From positions 1-43,311 of the forward strand of contig NZ_JALJZY010000019.1 in assembly GCF_024171525.1 (NCBI RefSeq): a stretch of DNA of 43,311 bases, read 5' to 3'. Each line of letters starts with the position of its first letter. The first letter of the stretch is position 1. A program made the translations under genes and the position numbers. The notes under the pieces are model-generated. The model was not told the DNA's origin. It ran no database searches and was given only the letters and a program-made list of their open reading frames with translations. This stretch comes from Neisseriaceae bacterium HSC-16F19. GTDB lineage: Bacteria; Pseudomonadota; Gammaproteobacteria; Burkholderiales; Neisseriaceae. This document shows positions 32,168 to 39,444 of this stretch, piece after piece.

Positions 32168-32198
32168 TTGACAGGCCAAAAAAAAAAAACAATATACT
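32168..32198 (+). promoter_or_regulatory. Promoter with a 12-A tract in the spacer
   Basis: The -35 TTGACA (32168-32173) and -10 TATACT (32193-32198) are 19 bases apart; 12 of these are a run of A (32178-32189). Loss of two A would give the optimal 17. This architecture matches the phase-variable promoters of Neisseria, where slippage in a spacer homopolymer tunes expression. The remaining 31918-32266 gap holds only one uptake word near 32114. Confidence 0.6.
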
Positions 32199-32266
32199 GC
32201 CGCAGCGGCTGACAGCCGTATTTGTTTGCCGGTCTGTTCCGACCCATCTATTTCAAGGAGAACCCC

Positions 32267-32611
32267 ATGTTGCGCAAAACCGCCGTGATTACCGCCGCCC
32301 TGTTAACCCTGTCTGCCTGCGGAGGCGGCGGCAGCCTGCCATCCAGCTGTAAAGACGCCCTGAAAGCCTATGCCAAGTTGGCGCCGGAGCTGCAAAGCGA
32401 GGTCAAGATGAGCAGCCGCTATATGCTGGAAAGCTTACTCAAAGCGGGTGACGGCGATGCGGGTAAAGCGTTTAAGGAGTGGAACAAACAAGCCGAAGCC
32501 CAATACGAGGCTATGGCGAAAACGCAAGGCAAAAAAACGGCCAAGCTGCTGATAGAAGAAACCGAAAAAAGCTGCCGCTCATGGCAAAAAGACATTGATG
32601 CCGTGAAATAA
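32267..32611 (+). CDS. Small lipoprotein behind the poly-A promoter
   Basis: This 114-residue lipoprotein has signal MLRKTAVITAALLTLSAC (Cys18), then a GGGGS spacer and a helical, Lys-rich domain with two cysteines (SSCKDALKAY near 26 and EKSCRSWQ near 103) likely to pair. I do not recognise the family. ATG 32267 is behind a perfect AAGGAG; an in-frame upstream start at 32222 has none. It is the first of three small exported-protein genes in a row, spaced by 27 and 73 bases. Confidence 0.75.
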   Translation: MLRKTAVITAALLTLSACGGGGSLPSSCKDALKAYAKLAPELQSEVKMSSRYMLESLLKAGDGDAGKAFKEWNKQAEAQYEAMAKTQGKKTAKLLIEETEKSCRSWQKDIDAVK

Positions 32612-32638
32612 ACCGCCCCGCACCCCAAGGAGACACGC

Positions 32639-33064
32639 ATGAAACGTTTGCTCTCGGCCGCGCTGGCCGCCGCCCTCTGCACGCCCGCCCTGCCTGCCTT
32701 GGCGCAGGATTTTCTGCCGCATATTTCCGATATTGTGAAGAAGCAGCCTTACCGCAACCTGTGGCAGAAAAACGTGTGCCAAAAAAGGCCGAAAATTCCC
32801 GCCAACAATTGGGTGTGCAGCGCCCAGGGTGTGGCCGAAACCGACAAAGTCCGCATCGGCGGCACCGAGTATTACCAGGTAACGGTGATGCAGCCGCGCA
32901 ATGTCACCTACAACTACATCCATGTGCTGATGAACCGCAAAACCGTGGTGGGCTGGCATATCAACAAAGACACCGGCCAAAACCGCGTGTACGGCCAACC
33001 CACCGATGCGGAAAAACAGGTGCTGCAACAAATGGAAACGGAATTCCGTGCCCGTTTGCAGTGA
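32639..33064 (+). CDS. Small secreted protein of unknown function
   Basis: This 141-residue protein has signal peptide MKRLLSAALAAALC... and cleavage after LPALA. The mature part is about 118 residues with two cysteines (NVCQKR, WVCSAQG) close together, and a beta-rich middle (EYYQVTVMQPRNVTYNYIHVLMNRKTVVGW). It is presumably periplasmic. The family is not recognised. An AAGGAG site precedes it, and the gap to the lipoprotein upstream is short, so co-transcription from the poly-A promoter is likely. Confidence 0.72.
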   Translation: MKRLLSAALAAALCTPALPALAQDFLPHISDIVKKQPYRNLWQKNVCQKRPKIPANNWVCSAQGVAETDKVRIGGTEYYQVTVMQPRNVTYNYIHVLMNRKTVVGWHINKDTGQNRVYGQPTDAEKQVLQQMETEFRARLQ

Positions 33065-33137
33065 CGGCTTGCCGTCATTTAAACCACAGCGGCGGGCAGA
33101 GTGCCCGCCGCAGCGTTAAACCCAAGGGAGCACACAG

Positions 33138-33677
33138 ATGAAAAACCTTGCCCTCGGCACCGCCGCCCTCCTGCTGGCGGCCTGCACCAACAACCCCATT
33201 CCCACGCCGTTCGGTAATTTGGCGATTTTGCACCAAGGCGAATTGGGGCTGTATCGGGTGAACAGCCCGGCACAGCCGCCCAAGGTGGATGCCAACGCCC
33301 AACACAATGTGCCCGCCCGCGGTCGCAGCATTCCGCAGGCGTTTCGGGGAGAGTGGTTTTACCCTGACAACAGTACAAGCTTGCAGCAGCAATATCGGGC
33401 GGTTTGTCCCTATGGCGCATTGGTCAGTATTACCGCCAAATCCATCTCCACATCCCAAGGTTCTTTCGTTACCAAAACCTATCCCAAGCACTACAGCCTG
33501 TATGCCGATAACCAACTCCGTGGCACGGTGCGTACCCACTATAGCGATATTGGTGCTGAAGGCTGGGAGAATAACCAGCAAATGCACATGTATCTGCACA
33601 ACGGCAGGCTGTATGCCAAAATCAGCGGCGGTAAAAGCGACCCTATCGAACACACGGGACTTGCGCGTTGCCCGTAG
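33138..33677 (+). CDS. Lipoprotein of unknown function
   Basis: This 179-residue lipoprotein has lipobox LLAAC (Cys16). The mature part contains FRGEWFYPDN near residue 70 and two cysteines (AVCPYG, LARCP at the very end) that may form a disulfide. There is no recognised family. The last codon and stop (CCG TAG) run into a REP element, whose GTAG head supplies the TAG. It is the third gene of the small exported-protein cluster. Confidence 0.72.
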   Translation: MKNLALGTAALLLAACTNNPIPTPFGNLAILHQGELGLYRVNSPAQPPKVDANAQHNVPARGRSIPQAFRGEWFYPDNSTSLQQQYRAVCPYGALVSITAKSISTSQGSFVTKTYPKHYSLYADNQLRGTVRTHYSDIGAEGWENNQQMHMYLHNGRLYAKISGGKSDPIEHTGLARCP

Positions 33678-33697
33678 GGTGGGCATTTATGCCCACC
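33674..33697 (+). repeat. REP palindrome overlapping a stop codon (GGTGGGCAT arm)
   Basis: GTAGGGTGGGCAT-loop-ATGCCCACC; its GTAG head contains the TAG stop of the lipoprotein gene. Confidence 0.7.
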
Positions 33698-33732
33698 ATT
33701 TAAACTGCGGACTAACCAAGTTCCGTAGTTGC

Positions 33733-33802
33733 GTAGGTTGGGTCGTAAGACCCAACGTTTTAGGTAATTTTAGGCAATGTTGGGTCTGGCGACCCAACCT
33801 AC
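33733..33802. repeat. REP pair (TTGGGTC arms)
   Basis: A GTAGGTTGGGTC palindrome (33733-33756) faces its inverse (33779-33802), GTAG heads outward. Confidence 0.8.
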
Positions 33803-33837
33803 GACTGCTGCTTAATACCGCGGCAAACAGGGTGCGG

Positions 33838-33915
33838 GTAGGGTGGGCATTCCTGCCCACCATTTTAAACTACTGACTAACCAAGATGATTGGTGGGCAA
33901 GAATGCCCACCCTAC
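33838..33915. repeat. REP pair (GGTGGGCA arms)
   Basis: GTAGGGTGGGCATTCCTGCC (33838-33861, last bases omitted) faces a GTGGGCAAGAATGCCCAC unit ending CTAC at 33915. With the pair just upstream it fills most of the roughly 350-base gap before the next gene; an uptake word follows near 33955. Confidence 0.8.
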
Positions 33916-34029
33916 CGCCCATATTGTTGTCTGCGTGAGGTTTTACCAAGGTTTCAGGCAGCCTGAAACCATCAAAGTCGGCTTGTTTCCAAGCCGACTT
34001 TGCATATCGCCGAGATTGAGGGTGAAAGC

Positions 34030-34269
34030 CTAAGGCAGAAAATACGGCGGCAGTTTGTCTTCCCGTACAAAATAGCTGCTGCCCTCAGACAATCTCACTT
34101 CATATATCCGGATGGGCGGTGCATCGCGCACATCCGGATCCCGTGTCGTATCCACGGTTTTATGCACTGCAACGATGTGGTCGAGATTGATGATTACGCC
34201 TCCCGACGGCATTTGGTTCTCACCGGCAACCGTTGCATAGTTGTACTCGATTTTAATCAGCTTTTCCAT
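34030..34269 (-). CDS. Small uncharacterised protein
   Basis: This 79-residue cytoplasmic protein starts MEKLIKIEYNYATVAG, with an AAGGAG site 11 bases upstream. The pattern INLDHIVAVHKT ... IYEVRLSEGSSYFVRE recalls small FlbD-like or similar beta proteins (ligand HIV followed by a strand-turn-strand with Gly), but I do not claim a family. It is a single gene between REP clusters. Confidence 0.55.
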   Translation of the reverse strand: MEKLIKIEYNYATVAGENQMPSGGVIINLDHIVAVHKTVDTTRDPDVRDAPPIRIYEVRLSEGSSYFVREDKLPPYFLP

Positions 34270-34371
34270 CTCTGCTTTAACTCCTTGGGCAAATAAGGCG
34301 TTTGTATTATATACAAAACCATAGCCGATGATTATTTTTTATCCGAGACCGTTGCGCAGTTCCGTAGGTCC

Positions 34372-34441
34372 GTAGCTTGGGTCGCCAGACCCAACGTTTT
34401 TGGAAATTTTAGGAAATGTTGGGTCTTGCGACCCAAGCTAC
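34372..34441. repeat. REP pair (TTGGGTC arms, GTAGC head)
   Basis: GTAGCTTGGGTC-loop-GACCCAACG (34372-34395) faces its inverse (34418-34441), which ends AAGCTAC. Confidence 0.8.
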
Positions 34442-34477
34442 GACTGTCTTTGGGCTTTCAGGCTGCCTGAAAACAAA

Positions 34478-34503
34478 ACAGCCGCAGTGTTCACTGCGGC
34501 TGT
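34478..34503 (-). terminator. Terminator of the peroxiredoxin gene
   Basis: AACAGCCGCAGTG paired with CACTGCGGCTGTT, followed by TTGTTTT on the minus strand. An overlapping palindromic uptake word lies at 34456-34472. Confidence 0.8.
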
Positions 34504-34542
34504 TGCTGTTCATTTCCGCTGACAACAGCGGCCAAAACGCGC

Positions 34543-35160
34543 TTACAGCTTGTCGGCAGACTCGCTCAAATAGGCGGCTACGCCTTCGGCATTCGGTTTC
34601 ATGCCTTTGTCGCCTTTATTCCAGCCGGCCGGGCATACTTCGCCGTGCTCTTCGGTGAATTGCAGCGCGTCTACCATGCGCAGCATTTCGTCTACGTTGC
34701 GGCCCAAGGGCAGGTTGTTGACCACTTGGTGTTGTACCACGCCGTCTTTGTCGATGAGGAAGGAACCGCGGAAGGCCACGCCGCCGGCGCTTTCCACGTC
34801 GTAGGCTTTAGCGATTTCATGGGCAATGTCGGCCACCATGGTGTAGCCTACCTGGCCGATACCGCCTTGGTTGATGGGGGTGTTGCGCCAGGCGGCGTGG
34901 GTGAAGTGGCTGTCGATGGACACGGCAATCACTTCCACATTGCGTTTTTTGAACTCTTCCAGGCGGTGGTCAAAAGCGATCAGCTCGGACGGGCACACGA
35001 AGGTGAAATCCAGCGGGTAGAAGAACACCACGGCGTATTTGCCTTTGGTGGCGGCGCCGAAGTTGAAGTTGTCGACGATTTCGCCATTGCCCAGAACGGC
35101 GCTGAAGTTTTTGTCGGCATCGTGAAAGAAGGGGGCGTGTTTGCTAACCAATACGGCCAT
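34543..35160 (-). CDS. 2-Cys peroxiredoxin (AhpC/Prx1 type)
   Basis: This 205-residue thiol peroxidase reduces hydrogen peroxide and organic peroxides. The peroxidatic Cys56 is in DFTFVCPSEL and the resolving Cys176 in EVCPAGW, near the C-terminal arm, the typical 2-Cys arrangement. The start MAVLVSKHAP at 35160 has an AAGGAG site. No reductase gene (ahpF) is adjacent, so thioredoxin or glutaredoxin may recharge it. Single-gene unit with its own terminator. Confidence 0.94.
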   Translation of the reverse strand: MAVLVSKHAPFFHDADKNFSAVLGNGEIVDNFNFGAATKGKYAVVFFYPLDFTFVCPSELIAFDHRLEEFKKRNVEVIAVSIDSHFTHAAWRNTPINQGGIGQVGYTMVADIAHEIAKAYDVESAGGVAFRGSFLIDKDGVVQHQVVNNLPLGRNVDEMLRMVDALQFTEEHGEVCPAGWNKGDKGMKPNAEGVAAYLSESADKL

Positions 35161-35343
35161 GATTTGCTCCTTGTGGGGTAAACGGTAAAAAGGCAGTCGC
35201 ATTGCACGGCTGCCGCTGGCGGCTATTTTAGTGGAAAACGGCGCATGCGCCCACAGATTTTGTTGCTAAATGATACATGCCCATAGTTTGCGCTCAGGCA
35301 CTTATCTATTACAATGCGTTGCTTGCCTTCAGGCAGCCTGAAT

Positions 35344-35638
35344 CCTTTGCAAACCTCATGTGTCGGTACAAACACAAACCGACGTCATTCCCGCGCAGGC
35401 GGGAATCCATGGGGAAGTTTCAGAAACCATTTTAAAACAATGGATTCATCTATAGTCATTTAAAATAAGAACGATACGGCGTTGCTGCGCCTTGCCGTAC
35501 TATCTGTACTGTCTGCGGCTTGCTGCCTTGTCTCGTTCTTATTTTAGTCGACTATAATATATAGATGGATTCCCGCGTTCGCGGGAATGACGGCAGTTAA
35601 GGTTTTAGGCTGCCTGAAAGCAGTTTTGCAAAGGTCTC
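35344..35638 (+). repeat. MITE-like element, copy B, interrupted
   Basis: It starts CCTTTGCAAACCTCAT and ends GTTTTGCAAAGGTCTC. Two inverted ATTCCC palindromes are at 35387-35406 and 35569-35588. Compared with copies A and C, a 106-bp Correia-like element is inserted in its middle at a TA. It fills the roughly 500-base gap before the next gene; its right end is 26 bases from that gene's start codon. Confidence 0.8.
35451..35556 (+). repeat. Correia-like element with TATAGTC arms (106 bp), nested
   Basis: Ends TATAGTC...AAAATAAGAACGA and its inverse (24-base arms, three differences) enclose TACGGCGTTGCTGCGCC ... CTGTACTGTCTGCGGC, the Correia core. It is inserted in the MITE-like copy B, next to a TA on each side. 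Confidence 0.9.
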
Positions 35639-35663
35639 AGCCTTTTTGCGGAGGTTTTCGACA

Positions 35664-36098
35664 ATGAAACCCATACCCCTATACCTGTATACCGCCCTGC
35701 TGGCCGCCACGGCGGCAACTGCCGCGCCTTTGGACAGCCTGCCCGCGGGCCTGTACCGCGAAAGCGGCAATACCACCACCACCTTTTCCAATGACCGCGG
35801 CCAACCGCCGCAGCCGCCTTTGTCGCCCGGCTTCGCCCCCACCCGCGAAGTGTGTGTGCCTGCCGACAGCGGCGCATGGTATGAGCAACAGCTGGCGCGT
35901 TTTCCGCAGGAAGTCACTGCGGAAATGCGCAGCCGCGGTGTCATCCGCGTGGCCTTGAACGCACGCATGGAAACCAACCGCGAAGGCATGCCGGAAGTGT
36001 GGTTCGGTTACAGCGAAGACAGCCGCTATGCGGATGTGGTGACCCACCGCCATAGCAATTGGACTTATACTTATTTGAACAAGCCCTGTAGCGAATAG
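35664..36098 (+). CDS. Small secreted protein of unknown function
   Basis: This 144-residue protein has signal peptide MKPIPLYLYTALLAATAATA and a GGAGG ribosome site. The mature part begins APLDSLPAGLYRESGNTTTTF and has two cysteines (EVCVPAD and the C-terminal PCSE). The pattern faintly recalls DUF3617-type periplasmic proteins, which I cannot confirm. MITE-like elements lie on both sides, and the upstream one ends just before the ribosome site, so it may affect expression. Confidence 0.68.
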   Translation: MKPIPLYLYTALLAATAATAAPLDSLPAGLYRESGNTTTTFSNDRGQPPQPPLSPGFAPTREVCVPADSGAWYEQQLARFPQEVTAEMRSRGVIRVALNARMETNREGMPEVWFGYSEDSRYADVVTHRHSNWTYTYLNKPCSE

Positions 36099-36111
36099 CA
36101 AACCGCAGGCT

Positions 36112-36290
36112 GAGACCTTTGCAAAACCTCATTTACTACCACAAATATAAAGTCGGCGTCATTCCCGCGAACGCGGGAATCCATGGAAATATTTAAGAAA
36201 CCACTTTTAAAACAATGGATTCATAAACAGATAGATGGATTCCCGCGTTCGCGGGAATGACGGCAGCTAAAGTTTTAGGCTGCCTGAAAC
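36112..36290 (+). repeat. MITE-like element, copy C (right end lost)
   Basis: It starts GAGACCTTTGCAAAACCTCA and has ATTCCC palindromes at 36161-36180 and 36239-36258. It continues through the same tail as copy B as far as the uptake word, where a second inverted uptake word (up to 36305) replaces the GTCTC end. Confidence 0.75.
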
Positions 36291-36305
36291 ATTTTCAGGC
36301 AGCCT
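36277..36305. terminator. Uptake-sequence inverted pair before cysS
   Basis: AGGCTGCCTGAAA and its inverse with a short loop. There is no long T-run, so it is a possible weak terminator of the small secreted-protein gene. Confidence 0.45.
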
Positions 36306-36350
36306 CAATTAATCCATAAACCCACCGATTCAACCCCAAAACCGATATTT

Positions 36351-37763
36351 ATGCTTGCCGTTTACAACACCCTCACCCGCCAAAAAGAAGCATTTGTTCC
36401 GCTCAATCCCGAAAATGTGCGCATGTATGTATGCGGCATGACCGTCTACGACTACTGCCATCTGGGCCATGCCCGCGTGATGGTGGTGTTTGACATGATT
36501 GCGCGCTGGCTACGCCAAAGCGGCTATCCGCTCACCTATGTGCGCAATATCACCGACATCGACGACAAAATCATTGCCCGTGCCGCCGAAAACGGCGAGT
36601 CCATCGGCGCCTTGACCGCGCGCTTTATTCAGGCCATGAACGAAGACGCCGACGCACTCGGCGTGCTGCGCCCCGATATCGAGCCCAAGGCCACCGAGCA
36701 TGTGGCGCAGATGATTGCCATGATTGAAAAATTGATTGCCAACGGCAAAGCCTATGCCGCCGCCAACGGCGATGTGTATTACGCCGTGCGCGAGTTTCCG
36801 GCCTACGGCCAGTTGTCCGGCAAATCGCTGGACGATTTGCGTGCCGGCGAGCGCGTGGAAGTGGACGGTTTCAAACGCGACCCGCTGGATTTTGTGTTGT
36901 GGAAAGCCGCCAAGCCCAGCGAAGCCGATTTCTGGGACAGCCCCTGGGGCAAAGGCCGCCCCGGCTGGCACATCGAGTGCTCGGCCATGGGCGAAGAATT
37001 GTTCGGCGACACCTTCGACATCCACGGCGGCGGTGCCGATTTGCAGTTTCCGCACCATGAAAACGAGATTGCGCAAAGCGTGGGCGCACTCGGCCACAGC
37101 TGCGGCCACGACCACGGCGGCAAAACCATAGACAGCCATGTCAAATACTGGCTGCACAACGGTTTTATCCGCGTGGACGGCGAAAAAATGTCCAAATCGC
37201 TGGGCAATTTCTTCACCATCCGCGATGTGCTCAAAGAATACGACCCGGAAGTGGTGCGCTTCTTTATCCTGCGCGCCCATTACCGCAGCCCGCTGAATTA
37301 TTCCGATGCCCACTTGGACGACGCCAAAGGCGCGCTCACCCGCTTGTACACCGCGCTGAAAAACACCGCGCCCGCCGCTTTTGACGTTCACGAAAACGCC
37401 AACGACTATACCCGCCGTTTCTACGCCGCCATGAACGACGATTTCGGCACCGTGGAAGCGGTGGCGGTATTGTTTGAACTCGCCAATGAAGTGAACAAAA
37501 GCAATAGTGCCGAGTTGGCCGGCTGCCTGAAAGCCCTGGGCGGCGTGATGGGTCTCCTGCAACGCGAACCGCAGGCGTTTTTGCAAGGCGCCGCCGCTGC
37601 CGACGGCCTCTCCAACGAAGCCATCGATGCCCTGATTGCCGAACGCCAGGCCGCCCGTGCCGCCAAAAACTGGGCCGAATCCGACCGCATCCGCGATGTA
37701 CTCACCGCCGAAAACATTATTCTGGAAGACGGCGCCGGCGGCACCACCTGGCGGCGGGGATAA
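36351..37763 (+). CDS. cysS: Cysteinyl-tRNA synthetase
   Basis: This class I synthetase charges tRNA-Cys. It has 470 residues. The HIGH motif is HLGH (37-40), KMSKS is at 279-283, zinc ligands include Cys28 and the WHIECSAM segment, and the anticodon domain is C-terminal (FLQGAAAADGLSNEAIDALIAERQAARAAKNWAESDRIRD). The start MLAVYNTLTRQKE is the usual one. It contains an internal uptake word near 37520. A facing REP pair follows. Confidence 0.97.
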   Translation: MLAVYNTLTRQKEAFVPLNPENVRMYVCGMTVYDYCHLGHARVMVVFDMIARWLRQSGYPLTYVRNITDIDDKIIARAAENGESIGALTARFIQAMNEDADALGVLRPDIEPKATEHVAQMIAMIEKLIANGKAYAAANGDVYYAVREFPAYGQLSGKSLDDLRAGERVEVDGFKRDPLDFVLWKAAKPSEADFWDSPWGKGRPGWHIECSAMGEELFGDTFDIHGGGADLQFPHHENEIAQSVGALGHSCGHDHGGKTIDSHVKYWLHNGFIRVDGEKMSKSLGNFFTIRDVLKEYDPEVVRFFILRAHYRSPLNYSDAHLDDAKGALTRLYTALKNTAPAAFDVHENANDYTRRFYAAMNDDFGTVEAVAVLFELANEVNKSNSAELAGCLKALGGVMGLLQREPQAFLQGAAAADGLSNEAIDALIAERQAARAAKNWAESDRIRDVLTAENIILEDGAGGTTWRRG

Positions 37764-37766
37764 CAG

Positions 37767-37839
37767 GTAGGGTGGGCATTGATGCCCACCATATTTCGTG
37801 ATGCCTTCAAGCCCGCGTGGGCATAAATGCCCACCCTAC
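37767..37839. repeat. REP pair (GGTGGGCAT arms) between cysS and ybeY
   Basis: GTAGGGTGGGCAT-loop-ATGCCCACC (37767-37790) and its inverse (37817-37839). It ends 14 bases before the ybeY start codon, so it forms the untranslated region. Confidence 0.8.
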
Positions 37840-37853
37840 CCACAACACACACC

Positions 37854-38366
37854 ATGAAAAAAGCCAAACGCAACCCCTTTTTACAACGCCAGCGTCGTGA
37901 CTTCACCCTCGGTCTGGACGTGCGCTGCGATGCCGCCGAGCTGCCCGCCCACGCCGATTTCTACCGCTGGGCGTGGCAGGCGCTCAAGCGGGCTTACCGC
38001 CGTGCCGACATCGGCATTGTGCTGTGCGGCGAAGACGAGGCGCGCGCCTATAACCGCGATTACCGCGGCAAGGATTACGCCACCAATGTCTTGAGTTTTG
38101 CTCTGAACGAAGGCGAAACCGTGTGGCAGCCGCAAGACAGCCTCAACGGCGATTTGGTGTTCTGCCCCGCCGTGGTGGCGCGCGAAGCCGCCGAGCAGGG
38201 CAAAACCGTAGCCGCGCATTACGCCCACCTCACCGTACACGGCGTGCTGCACCTGATGGGTTACGACCACATCGACGAAGCCGAAGCCGAGGCCATGGAA
38301 GCGCTTGAAACAACCATCCTGCATCAGTTAGGATATGCCAATCCCTACCAAGAGGACACACACTAA
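37854..38366 (+). CDS. ybeY: Endoribonuclease YbeY (rRNA maturation)
   Basis: This 170-residue metalloendoribonuclease acts in 16S rRNA 3' processing and ribosome quality control. The zinc motif HGVLHLMGYDH has His129, His133 and His139. NVLSFALN and DLVFCPAVVAREA are conserved. The start MKKAKRNPF at 37854 comes after a REP and has no Shine-Dalgarno, which may lower translation. Its stop overlaps the corC start (TAATG). Confidence 0.94.
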   Translation: MKKAKRNPFLQRQRRDFTLGLDVRCDAAELPAHADFYRWAWQALKRAYRRADIGIVLCGEDEARAYNRDYRGKDYATNVLSFALNEGETVWQPQDSLNGDLVFCPAVVAREAAEQGKTVAAHYAHLTVHGVLHLMGYDHIDEAEAEAMEALETTILHQLGYANPYQEDTH

Positions 38367-39196
38367 TGGAAGACGCCACGGCCAAGCCGGGCTTTTTTGA
38401 ACGCCTGGTCAACCGCATCACCGGGGACGCCCCCGAAACCGCCACCGAAGTGATACAGGTGCTGCGCCAAGCCTACGAGCGCGAAGCCTTTGATGCCGAC
38501 ACGCTGCAACGGCTGGAAAACGTGCTCGATTTTGCCGATTTGGACGTGCGCGACGCCATGATCACCCGCAGCCAGATGGATGTGCTCAAGGCCGACGACT
38601 CGCTGGAGCGCATCATTGCCTATATCGTTGAGACCGCGCATTCGCGCTTTCCCGTTATCGGCGACGATAAAGACCACATCACCGGCATTTTGCACGCCAA
38701 AGACCTGCTCAAATTCTGGGGCCGCCCGGAACAGTTCCAGCTGGAGGCGGTATTGCGCCCGGCGGTGTTTGTGCCCGAAGGCAAATCGCTGGCCAGCCTG
38801 CTGAAGGAATTTCGCGAGCAGCGCAACCATATGGCGATTGTGGTGGACGAATACGGCGGCACGTCCGGCTTGGTGACCATTGAAGACGTGCTGGAACAGA
38901 TTATCGGCGACATCGAAGACGAATTTGACGAAGACGACAGCGCCGACAATATTTTTGCCGTATCCGCCGAGCGTTTCCGCGTGAATGCCGTCACCGAAAT
39001 CGAAGACATCAATGCCTTTTTCGGCACCGATTACAGCGACGAGGAAGTGGACACCATCGGCGGCCTGGTGGTGCAGGAAATCGGCCACCTGCCCGTGCGC
39101 GGCGAGAAAGTGCGCATCGGCAAACTGCAATTCACCGTCGCCCGCGCCGACGCCCGCCGTCTGCATACTTTGATGGTGACGGTGGCCAAAGATTAA
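38366..39196 (+). CDS. corC: CorC/HlyC-family CBS-domain protein
   Basis: This 276-residue cytoplasmic protein has two CBS domains (about 65-190) and a C-terminal transporter-associated CorC_HlyC domain (about 200-275). It lacks the N-terminal DUF21 membrane part. VRDAMITRSQMDVL and IVVDEYGGTSGLVTIEDVLEQIIGDIEDEFD are diagnostic. It has been tied to magnesium/cobalt efflux and divalent metal homeostasis; E. coli YbeX is the equivalent. It is translationally coupled to ybeY by a 1-base overlap, in the well-known ybeY-ybeX-lnt arrangement. Confidence 0.94.
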   Translation: MEDATAKPGFFERLVNRITGDAPETATEVIQVLRQAYEREAFDADTLQRLENVLDFADLDVRDAMITRSQMDVLKADDSLERIIAYIVETAHSRFPVIGDDKDHITGILHAKDLLKFWGRPEQFQLEAVLRPAVFVPEGKSLASLLKEFREQRNHMAIVVDEYGGTSGLVTIEDVLEQIIGDIEDEFDEDDSADNIFAVSAERFRVNAVTEIEDINAFFGTDYSDEEVDTIGGLVVQEIGHLPVRGEKVRIGKLQFTVARADARRLHTLMVTVAKD

Positions 39197-39256
39197 CGGT
39201 TGATTAAAATGAGTAAAAAGGGTGGGCGGCAATGCCCGCCTTTTTTCAGGCAGCCC

Positions 39257-39326
39257 GTAGGTTGGGTCGCGAGACCCAACATTTTTATGATTGTCGGGTT
39301 ATTGTTGGGTTTGCAACCCAAGCTAC
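39257..39326. repeat. REP pair (TTGGGTC / TTGGGTT arms)
   Basis: GTAGGTTGGGTC-loop-GACCCAAC (39257-39280) and GTTGGGTTTGCAACCC ending AAGCTAC (39304-39326), between corC and the DUF808 gene. Confidence 0.75.
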
Positions 39327-39354
39327 GGCTTGCTGCCTGAAAACAATCCCAGCC

Positions 39355-39425
39355 GTAGGTCGGGCATTTATGCCCGACAAAGCTGAAAAATCAACGGTGG
39401 CGTCGGGCATAAATGCCCGACCTAC
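39355..39425. repeat. REP pair (TCGGGCAT arms)
   Basis: GTAGGTCGGGCAT-loop-ATGCCCGAC (39355-39378) faces its inverse (39402-39425), which ends CCTAC 20 bases before the DUF808 start. Confidence 0.8.
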
Positions 39426-39444
39426 CCGCACAAGAAAGACCCTT

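Noticed and set aside
33674..34441. CRISPR-like repeats
   Set aside because: The repeats are palindromic, in facing pairs, with variable arms and no regular unique spacers; they fit REP units, and no cas gene is present.
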